NCBI GenBank assembly: GCA_943736015.1
Contig: OX031071.1
Location: forward strand, 27,419,619 to 27,483,618
Direction of reading: 5' to 3'
DNA from: Tridacna crocea
Lineage: Eukaryota; Mollusca; Bivalvia; Cardiida; Cardiidae
Length of the DNA: 64,000 nucleotides
In this document: one piece after another, positions 55,627 through 64,000 of the stretch
Layout: the number at the start of each line of letters is the position of its first letter
Position numbering within the stretch: position 1 is the stretch's first letter
Notes under the pieces: model-generated
Database searches by the model: none
The model's input: only the letters and a program-made list of their open reading frames with translations
Told to the model about the DNA's origin: nothing
Translations under genes and position numbers: made by a program

Positions 55627-57143
55627 CTATTTCTGAGCACTAATGCTGCATTTCCAAGAACTATGTAAGTTTGTAACAATAAAGATTAATATCTCATGTA
55701 TCATGATCACGCAGCATATTGGATAAAATGAAACATTATCAGTGATCATCTGTGTTATGAAATACATGTAGATCTACATACATGTATTATCAATGAATTT
55801 ATTTAAAGAGCTGCAAGTACTTCCGCTTTATGACACAAAGAGAAAATAAGTCCCACCAACAAAAGCCATGTTTTTCAACAGATCAAAATTTATTGAAGGA
55901 ATGTGATAGAAAGCTACCCAATGCCAATCTCGTGATTGAGTTCTTTTGAGAGGACAAATTTTACAATTTTCACAACGCGCCGTACACGGAAAATAACCTC
56001 CTTCCACATAAGCCATCTTTTTTAAAGGATCGAAGTATCTCGAAAGAAATTTATGGAATCATCCACGTTGAATTTTGTTGGTTTCCACTTGGTGGTTTCT
56101 GAGAAGTCAATTAGATAAAACTTTTAGAAATAAACGCGTAGACGAACAAACGCACGCATGCAAATGTGAGAAGGGTAGAACGCCATTCTAAGAGCTCGCG
56201 GGCAGTTGGCCAAGCGGATTTGAAAATTATTTAAACTAAGAATCAGGCCAAATGTGGTAAATAATGTACACTCTGTATTAGTTAATAGGGTTTTTTCTTT
56301 AGAGACAATGTTTTTCGAAGCCATCTTTCCAAGGGACATTAAAGCTCGTGATTGCGTGGTAATGGGTTAATACGCCATTCATAAAACTGAAACGCTGTAA
56401 AAAAAGAACATGTCTTGCACCAACATTGGAGGCAATGACCGGTCAATTGTGATCAAGCATCGTAGGTCTACTACGTAAATTGCCGTAACATTGCAAATAT
56501 TTCAAAAAAGCAAGTGCTACATGTAATGAAATTTCGTTGAACATGCTCTTTATCAGGTAATGGACCGTAGTGACGTAATGTTTACAAAAATAGTCTTCGT
56601 ATACAGCCCATGCATCGAGTTTCAGGCAGAAATGTTGATGATTTAAAGGTTGGTGTCCAGTTACCACAAACCTTTTCTGATCTGGTGTCCATGTACATAC
56701 TCTGAAAATGAAAATGGTGTCTTGTTAGCATATTTTCCTCTACCCAGGTCCATTCAAAAACGTATATCTTCGCTTTGGATGGACATTTCTAAGTGAAATT
56801 TTGTGTTCCTTTAGGGAATACATTTATCTTATCATACAAACTTGTAAAATGAACAATGGTTAGGGGATTTTGTCCGAAAATCGGCAACAAACTTCAAAAC
56901 AATAAGACCCCAGTTGCTCATAAAGCCACAGCTCGCTTATGTGATGGTATTATTATTCCCTAGTATGTGTGTAAACAGATCAATCATTCGTCTTGACATT
57001 GCTGAAAATCAACATTTTCTATCTAGGTTAATCAGGTCCATAAAAATGAAAATATTTACACTACCTCCGGTTCTTCCATGGAAAATTCGATCTGGTGTAC
57101 CGAGAACACATGGTGTCCGCGGCTAACGTTGATCAGTGTGGTC
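55627..57143. repeat. Large inverted duplication, right arm
   Basis: Partner of 53640-55152. Differences are scattered substitutions and a few 1-bp indels. The arm begins exactly at the TA flank of the pogo-like MITE and is followed by a TA microsatellite at 57179. Confidence 0.9.
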
Positions 57144-57175
57144 AATGGTGGTCTGAAGCAGAAATGCTTATACAG

Positions 57176-57178
<3 letters not shown>

Positions 57179-57255
<77 letters not shown>
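57179..57255. repeat. (TA)n microsatellite, ~38 repeats
   Basis: Uninterrupted alternating TA just outside the right arm of the inverted duplication. Confidence 0.98.
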
Positions 57256-57258
<3 letters not shown>

Positions 57259-58084
57259 GGCAAAGTATTGCAAATTGAAGCTGATGAATCGTGCAATGAT
57301 AGTAAAACGTTGCAAGATTATATGAGACACGTTGAGCAACAGTCTCGGGGTTCGCAAAACACACGCATAGACTGCTGGGATTCATCTTACGACCTTTAAA
57401 AATCGTGCATCACTCTTGCCAGCACACAAAACGCTACAAGACGTTCATACTAATGTTCATGCGTTGCATTGCGATAGTTTGGATCGCATTTGGTCGCGTT
57501 TGAATAGTTTGCATGTCCATTATTTTGATGAGACTTGATGAGACCACTAAAACACATGCAACGAATGCGAGGCATCGTGCAACTTATGCGAAAGCTCGTG
57601 CGAGGCAAAAAAATTCCGATCGCAAAGTGTTGTAAAGTGCTCGTGCGGCAATTGTGAAAGGGGCTTAGGTTTTAAGTTGGCTATTATATTTCGCGGTAGC
57701 GGTATTGTAAGTATAGGGACCACTTGAATGCACGACTCATCTATTGTTGCATTGATGGTACTTGACAAACTTCTAAGAAATTAAATACAGTTTCTTGCTA
57801 CCATTTATGACTCGTGCTTAATGCCTGATTGACAAGAAAGCAATAGATTTACAGACAATGAAGAATCAAGGTAACATTTTGAAGTTCTGTGTAGTTTGAT
57901 CTTGATCTGCAATGTTCGCCGTTTACAGACACGCCTATCAGGCTTAAGAGTTGAAATAGGGAAGTTAATTTGTTTATATATTAATACTGCAGAATACAGT
58001 GTGGATGATTAATATATTATTCATGTTTTTCCGTGAAATTGTTTAATATACGGTTAACCCTTAGGCTGATAAGCGTGACTTACT
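57256..58084. other. No gene seen; CG-containing low-complexity stretch
   Basis: 57440-57660 has recurring GTGCGAGGC, TGCGATCGCA-like words on both strands, perhaps an old palindromic repeat. The rest is unassigned. Confidence 0.4.
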
Positions 58085-58170
58085 GACCTTTTGCGGACAG
58101 CGCAGATCAAGATCAGACAGCACAGAACGTGTAGTCTGATCTTAGATCTGCCCTGTCTGCGACGGTCCAA
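58085..58170. repeat. GATCAGACAGC palindromic hairpin repeat
   Basis: GCAGATCAAGATCAGACAGC and the complement ending GATCTTAGATCTGC, inverted copy of the repeat at 1767-1880. Confidence 0.75.
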
Positions 58171-58259
58171 TATGGAGATGTTATACCCCAAAATACACCT
58201 TTGACAAAGCAATATTTTTACTGTAGATTTGAAAATTCCATGTTACTAACTTAGCAGGA

Positions 58260-58490
58260 TAAGGGTTTACACTTTGCAAAACTGTTGCTGGTTTTAACAA
58301 CCCTTGGGACAAATAACTTAAAACCATTGTTGTAAAAGGAGAAGATGTCTGTTGCAAGTATTTCCTCCATTTCCAACAATGTTTTCTACCCGTTCAAAAA
58401 CATATTTACATTTTTGTGCAGCATAATACTTCACACTTGCTTCAATTTGGACAGGCACAAATTTGTCCTTTTCTGTTTTTTTTTTTTTAA
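58260..58490. repeat. Diverged palindromic MITE copy
   Basis: MITE arms with a mutated core (GTTGTAAAAGGAGAAGATGT / TTTCCTCCATTTCCAACAA). Its right end is overwritten by the next element. Confidence 0.6.
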
Positions 58491-58492
58491 AC

Positions 58493-59738
58493 TTTAAAGG
58501 TAAGTATTTAGATTTTTCACCTCTCACCAAATTACAAAATTATATGTGAAAACAATGCATGAATATCATGAATATTTAGAAATTGTAAAATTACAAAAAT
58601 AAAAATGTTTTTTGATGGTATTCCCTTCAAAGGCTACGTAGCCTCCTAAGCTATTTTTAGATTTCGCGCCATATATCAAAAATATGCATTGTGGGAATGT
58701 CAAGTGACTGGCATGTCACTAATGACGCTTAAATTCCATATCATAACAAACATGTAATTATTTTCCATAATATCTTCTATGGACGTTTTGTTTGAATCTT
58801 CGTCTGTGTAGTTCTGGTATGTAAATGAGAGAGTTTCTTATCTAATCAAAGCGTTGAGAACGCTGAACTGGTATATGTCACGGAAACCCATTGTGTGGAA
58901 TTAACAGTTTGAAAGAAACAGAGACATATTGTTCAAATATTGCCTTAAAAGTAAACCCACTAAGCAAATGAATGCCTTTTCGTTTGAAGGGAGAGTACCC
59001 ATGACAAATTTTGGTTATTTCTTGTATAAGTGGTCTCCCTTTGATCATTACGAGGAAGCAGGAGTAATGCCCCTTGACAGTAGGATGCATGACGAACAGA
59101 GAGAAAAATCCTGTTTGATATATCGAAAAAAATTAAGTTTGTTACTTAAAACTATGATTTTGAAATATCTCTAGCCTTTTACATTTAAGTTCCAACATTA
59201 CAATTAATTACCTCGATCTATAAATATTCATGAGCAATCAAATAGAGTAGCGCGCATTCATAGGACGAACAAGCCATGGAACGAATTAGTTTTGGAACGA
59301 AAAAGTCCAGGGTCAATAGGCAAATTTGTATCATTGCGCCATTAAAAGCTTTTAGCGAGAGAAGCTATTTTCAATCAAAAATAAGTATTTGAACGTACGA
59401 AGGCCTTGCCCAATATATTTTAATATGCTATTTCAAATTACATAAAAAATGAGTTTAACTGGGTTTATTTCCTTCGGCTTTGCACAAAATAAGATACATG
59501 GTTAGCAAAATTCAATCTTGAACTCACAGTGGTGTTGTTTTCGACAAATACCACAAAAAAGACCATGTGTCCCGTCGGTTTCGACCTTGGCCGTAATAAA
59601 TCTCGAGTTTTACTTGTCGAATGATTTTCGACTACTGGGGTTTTATAAATGAACATTAAAAGGCTTTGGGAGGATAAGGATGATTGTTTTGTATTTTTGT
59701 AAAATGTTCGTCCTATAATCTGGAGGGCCACCTCTAAG
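58493..59738. mobile_element. TTTAAAGGT-ended element, long copy (~1.25 kb)
   Basis: It begins TTTAAAGGTAAGTATTTAGA and ends GGGCCACCTCTAAGA. Outer parts match 22378-22932; ~58846-59560 is present only here and has no long ORF (largest 81 codons). Either a less deleted copy or one with a secondary insertion. Confidence 0.65.
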
Positions 59739-59799
59739 ATTAGCTTGGCTCATATAGACTTGTTCATCATTCTGCAGACGATTTTAGAGTAACTCAACT

Positions 59800-59920
59800 A
59801 ATGGGTCTTGTCTTTAATACGGTAGAAAATATTGTAGGAGAAGGAAGAACGCTGGTTACAAAGTGGTTTCTCATGGTTATTAAAACGCATGATTGTATGG
59901 TAGAGGGTTACGGAAGTTAT
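59800..59920. repeat. MITE fragment
   Basis: GGTAGAAAATATTGTAGGAG to GATTGTATGGTAGAGGGTTA, a shrunken MITE without its palindrome. 59920-60365 shows nothing recognisable. Confidence 0.5.
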
Positions 59921-60365
59921 TTATCAACTGATGGTTAGGTCATGTCCTCTCTCACCCATGTATCGGATTACTAGATTGGTGTTCATCTAATCCCAGAAAC
60001 AATGGTTGAATTTCCCCCTGGATCCTTTACCATGCTAACATGTTAGGCATGCTCTGGAGAAAGGGGACTTAATGTGTCTCTATGATCAATCATATCAATT
60101 ATGATTATGAATGTATAAGAAATATTCTAAAATTCCTTTCGTCGAAGCGCCGACTGAATCATCATGTTGACTGGCCCTTATACATGCAGTGAGAGGAATT
60201 GTAGGCAAGAATTTAAACGTGGTTTTAAAGATGTGTTTTGTCATAGTCAAGATGGAAAATGTGCAGAAGCCAATATCATTTGTTTCCTCTTTTTTCAATT
60301 GTATAATCTTTTTTCTTCAACAAGAAACAAAAACAAGATAATAATAAAAACTGTATTCTATTTAA

Positions 60366-60594
60366 TTAACCCTTTCCCAAACAATCTCTGGTTTTTACGG
60401 GTCTGGAATAGTAGCCTTTTGAAAACATTGTGGGAAAAGGAGAAAATGCTGGTAACCATCATTTTCTCCTTTTCCCACAATGTTTTCTATCCTATCATAG
60501 ACAGAAATCATCTTTTCAGCAAGAGTTGAATTGTCGTCTGCAAATGTTTTCAAATTGGTTTAGTCCAAAAGTTTGTCGTTTGGGAAAGGGTTAA
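60366..60594. mobile_element. Palindromic MITE, well-preserved copy
   Basis: TTAACCCTTTCCCAAACAAT to GGGAAAGGGTTAA. Core GAAAACATTGTGGGAAAAGG and its complement, nearly perfect. Confidence 0.88.
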
Positions 60595-61700
60595 AGAACA
60601 TGCTGGATTTAAATCAGAATATCCTGTGTTATGATTTGTAGAAACAGATAAACTAATAATATGCATAGAATTCACCGATTGATTTAGAGATAAAGAGATA
60701 AAAGATAATCAAATCAATTGAATATAAAGTGGATCATCAATCAATCAATCAATCATATAAAGAAAAAAAAAATTCATTCGACTTTATAACACTTTTTTAG
60801 TCATCTTCCTATCAATACGTAACAACAATAATGTAATGTTAGTGCATTTTGATTATCAAGAAAGGTAAATGATAACAAACTTTATATCTCCTATAATAGG
60901 AGTTATTTTCCTTGATCATTGTCTAAATTTAAGGATAGGGTGGGCACCTTAACCCCTTTCCACACAATGCCGAGTTTTGGCGCTCCGGGAAAAGAAGCTT
61001 TTTGGAAACATTTTGGGAAAAGAAGAAAATGCTGGTATCGAAGAAAAATTACACTTTTCAAGCCACACTGAAATTTGTCATCTGGTAAAGGGTTACAGGA
61101 AAACGTGTAACATCTCCTTTTATTGCCCGAATCGTATGGATTCGTTTAAGACTCGGATAATCTGTAAATGATGTGAAGAAACAGCGGATATCGGCTGATC
61201 GATTACGGATTTACCCGAGTTTTAGCCGAATCGGTACGTTTTTTTTTTCTGCGATGAGAGGCGATCTTACAAGAATCCCAATAGAAGGCCCTCTCCTGAA
61301 CTCACTATATAAGCCCTTCTTCACTCTCTACCAAACGACAAAATTTTAGCCTTGTCCAAATTGAAAGCACTTGCAGACGACAAAACAAACGTTAGTCAAA
61401 ATTTGAGATTTTGTTTCTAGCAGGGTAGAAAAAATGTGGGAAAAGGAGAAAATACTGGTTATCAGTTTGATGAGTAGATTCAGAGAAAACTTATGAAATA
61501 AAAGTTCACGCACGCACGGTTAAGATTCACGACCGCACGACACCAGGCCATGACATAGGCTTTTGGGCAATAGGGCTATTTAAAAAAGAGACAAGAAATA
61601 ACTTTGAAGTAATTGTCATCTAGTACAATCATTCGAAAAAATTACATTTAGTGCAGTCAGATCCGATAATGAAAATAGCAATAAAAACAGAACATTGACC
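60595..61700. repeat. Degenerate MITE fragments (60950-61095, 61320-61480) in otherwise unassigned DNA
   Basis: 60950 starts AACCCCTTTCCACACAATGC; 61325 starts CTCTACCAAACGACAAAATT and stops inside the palindrome. A (CAAT)n run lies at ~60735. Confidence 0.55.
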
Positions 61701-61933
61701 TAATTAGTACTAAACCTCCCTTTATCACTCAGCAAAATTTTAGACCTATCTAAATTGGAAGCATTTGCAGACGAAAAATTCAAAGTGGCTCAAGTGGTGC
61801 AGTTTGATAGGGTAAAATGTTATGGAATAAGAAGACAATGCTGGTAAACAGCATTTTCTCCTTTTTCCACAATGTTTTCAAAAGGCTTCGTTAAAAGGTC
61901 GTTAAAAGTCATCATTGTGCGGTAAAGGGTTAA
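61701..61933. mobile_element. Palindromic MITE copy
   Basis: Diverged left end; right end GGTAAAGGGTTAA intact. Core AAGAAGACAATGCTGG / CAGCATTTTCTCC. Confidence 0.75.
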
Positions 61934-62579
61934 AGCTTTGGGGTAAAGTATCATTTTCCAGCTTTGGTCTTAGCGGAATCAGCAAAGAAACTGAAATTAT
62001 GTTCCCGATAAATCCTTAAATAAATAAAATGAAACTTCAAATCGATAAAAAATAATCAAACCAAATTTTCCTATTTCCACGGTACTTTTTGTAAAAAATA
62101 ATTCGACCTCTGTGCACAAAAATGTTGATTCATACAGTCCTCAAAAGGTCTTGGAGAAAGAAGCTCCATGCGTAGCAGCCTAAAGGTTGATATATTTGGA
62201 TTTAAATTTTCAATTGAATACTCATCTTGACCTGCACAACTACGCTCATTCCAATATTTGAAAAACAGCTAATAGTGCAGTCCTCAAATTATACTGCACG
62301 CTATTTTGCTCTCTGATCTTGACTTGCGATATTCAATTAGTCCAAATAGATGGTCTGATCTTGATCTACGTTGATTAATGACAATTGAGCTACACGCTCA
62401 ACGACAAACTTCTCTTGTTTACATGAATGTTTCATCACGTCTATGTACATGGACCGGAAGCCTAATACTCTATTAATCTATTGTATTGTATTGTATTGAT
62501 TTAAACATAAGTGGAAATCTAGAAATTGGAGTAATGTTTCCTCTAGAACATTTTGTACCCATGCGGAATTAGAAAACTA

Positions 62580-62793
62580 TTAACTATTTACCAAACCACA
62601 AAATTTTAGACTTGCCCAAATTGAAAACATTTACAGACGACAAAGTAAACATGACTCAAAAATTGAAACTTAACTTTGGTGAGTAGAAAACCATGTAGGA
62701 AAAGGTTACCAGCATTTTCTCCTTTACCTACAATGTTTTCAGAAGGCTTCTTCTCTGGGTCATTAAAAGCAGGGATTGTTTGGCAAAGAGATA
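62580..62793. mobile_element. Palindromic MITE, core partly deleted
   Basis: TTAACTATTTACCAAACCAC at the left; TTTGGCAAAGAGATAA at the right. The left palindrome arm is cut to GTAGGAAAAGG. 61934-62580 and 62794-63220 show nothing but a faint GATC hairpin relic at 62290-62370 and a short TATTG run at ~62483. Confidence 0.7.
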
Positions 62794-63220
62794 ATTGGAA
62801 TCCCGTTCCCGCTTTGACCTTAGAACTTAAGTGGAAGTACAAAACAAGAAATCAGAATTCAATTTCCGCCCTTTGAACAAATGTTTTCATCCATCCGAAG
62901 GAATGTTTTTCTAATTCCGCTTAGGTCTACGGTCGATAGGAAGGGCACGGTCCTGTAACTGGGATTATGGTATTATACGTTTCAAATTACTGCGAGTACA
63001 AAAATATACAATATACAGTGGTACAAAATTATTTGAAATCTGTTTAAACTTTAAAGCCGTTTTCTAATGCCGAACACTGAACATCTAGTTTGTTATTTTG
63101 ATTTCACATACTATGTAAACTACGTTGCTTCACACCATATCTTGACAAACTCTGAAAATATATAAAAGAAAAATATTACTTTCATACAATAAAACTCGTA
63201 ACTCTGGAGACCTCGTACCC

Positions 63221-63656
63221 TTGAGACTGGGGTACGAGTTCTCCAGGGTACGAGTCCTCCAGGGTACAAGTTCTCCAGGGTACGAGTTCTTCAGGGTACG
63301 AGTCGCCAGGGTACGAGTTCTCCAGGGTACGAGTTCTCCAGGGTACGAGTTCTCCAGGGTACGAGTTCTTCAGGGTACGAGTCCTCCAGGGTACGAGTTC
63401 TCCAGGGTACGAGTTCTCCAGGGTACGAGTTCTTCAGGGTACGAGTTCTCCAGGGTACGAGTTCTCCAGGGTACGAGTTCTCCAGGGTACGAGTCGCCAG
63501 GGTACAAGTTTTCCAGGGTACGAGTCCTCCAGGGTACAAGTTCTCCAGGGTACGAGTTCTTCAGGGTACGAGTCGCCAGGGTACAAGTTCTCCAGGGTAC
63601 GAGTTCTTCAGGGTACAAGTTCTCCAGGGTACGAGTTCTCCAGGGTACGAGTTCTA
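63221..63656. repeat. 15-16-bp minisatellite, ~27 copies
   Basis: Unit CTCCAGGGTACGAGTT with recurring variants (CTTCAGGG, CGCCAGGGTACGAGT, GGTACAAGTT). Variant units recur in order, suggesting higher-order duplication. Confidence 0.97.
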
Positions 63657-63907
63657 CTGATACCAATAAAACAGGTGAACTCTTTGGTTGCTAAGCTCGA
63701 GGTGAACTTTAAGGACAATGGAGGTCCAAGTTCAGATTGCAGAGGGAGATTTTAGGACAAAGAATAGAGTGCTGGTAACTTGAGAAATTCTTTTTGTCGT
63801 ATATTTTCTAACCTATCAAAGACAACTCCAAGCATTTCATACATCCAATTTTCCATTAGTAGACCGTTTAAATTTAGATGAGTGATATTCTATTTTCATC
63901 TGGTAAA

Positions 63908-64000
63908 GGTACATTTTTGTCATTGGCGTTATTTTAGTAAAAATGACGTTTCTAGTCTGACGGACTTTTATGCTCTTTCTTTGCCAAAACGCATGTAATG
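63908..64000 (+). mobile_element. Second fragment of the mariner relic family, cut by window end
   Basis: It matches ~20088-20172 (TTTTTGTCATTGGCGT, GACTTTTATGCTCTTTCTTT). No TIR is seen at its left edge, so it is either internally truncated or a composite with the MITE remnant at 63700-63907. Confidence 0.65.

Noticed and set aside
53565-56667. Four short ORFs conserved between the two inverted arms
   Set aside because: Conservation is explained by the recent duplication; no domains, poor start contexts and no consistent splice sites (the GTAAGT near 53718 is GTAAAT in the other arm).
57056-57385. Tyr-Ile repeat ORFs
   Set aside because: Translations of the (TA)n microsatellite at 57179-57255.
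63221-63694. 157-codon repetitive ORF and its antisense frames
   Set aside because: Minisatellite frames only; unit length varies between 15 and 16 bp and the protein pattern changes by frame.

Overview
The window looks like a piece of a gene-poor, repeat-rich animal genome, most likely a bivalve or other lophotrochozoan. Pointers are long introns with GT/AG boundaries, a CR1/Jockey-type LINE carrying a 2A-like motif, Penelope relics, tRNA-derived SINEs, and satellite-bearing elements ending in a CCATCATGG hairpin plus CTCTTGTT. The taxon is inference; no search was run.

Host genes. Positions 1895-34452 (+) hold the 3' part of a split gene. Ten exons join in one open frame of 440 codons including the stop, with matching phases and consensus splice sites. 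It encodes an extracellular-type protein: half a sushi/CCP domain, then two copies of a three-exon module (ShKT exon, first CCP half, second CCP half), then a three-exon C-terminal domain with no family name I recognise. The 5' end lies before base 1895 and probably outside the window. Positions 46391-47560 (-) hold an apparently intronless class A (rhodopsin-like) GPCR. No other host gene can be supported.

Mobile DNA. Intron 8925-19422 contains a full-length 9-kb LINE (9561-18611) flanked by a 10-bp target-site duplication. It sits inside an older long-inverted-repeat element whose right arm resumes beyond the LINE. The LINE has ORF1, an unusually long 3.6-kb spacer with about 11 related stem-loops, and an endonuclease/reverse transcriptase ORF2 with a 2A-like motif near its N-terminus. 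Roughly 35 or more copies of a ~230-bp palindromic MITE with TTAA ends are scattered through the window. Several satellite-carrying elements (3421-5232, 25161-26431, 27848-29191, 31280-31509, 48809-51287) share conserved ends. Others are a Foldback-like element (26523-27541), nested TIR elements (35241-36277), a mariner relic (19912-20923), a LINE relic on the minus strand (37400-39860) split by a SINE, a Penelope-like relic (41067-41850), a candidate hammerhead core (44829-44850), and a ~1.5-kb-arm inverted duplication (53640-57143) with a pogo-like MITE at its centre.

Tandem repeats: a 54-bp minisatellite (236-1098), a 16-bp minisatellite (63221-63656), and several ~150-170-bp satellites.

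The observations I rate highest are the stem-loop array in the LINE spacer, with apparent compensatory changes; the duplicated ShKT-CCP exon module in which the sixth ShKT cysteine lies across an intron; the very dense palindromic MITE family; and the nested insertions that fix element boundaries.
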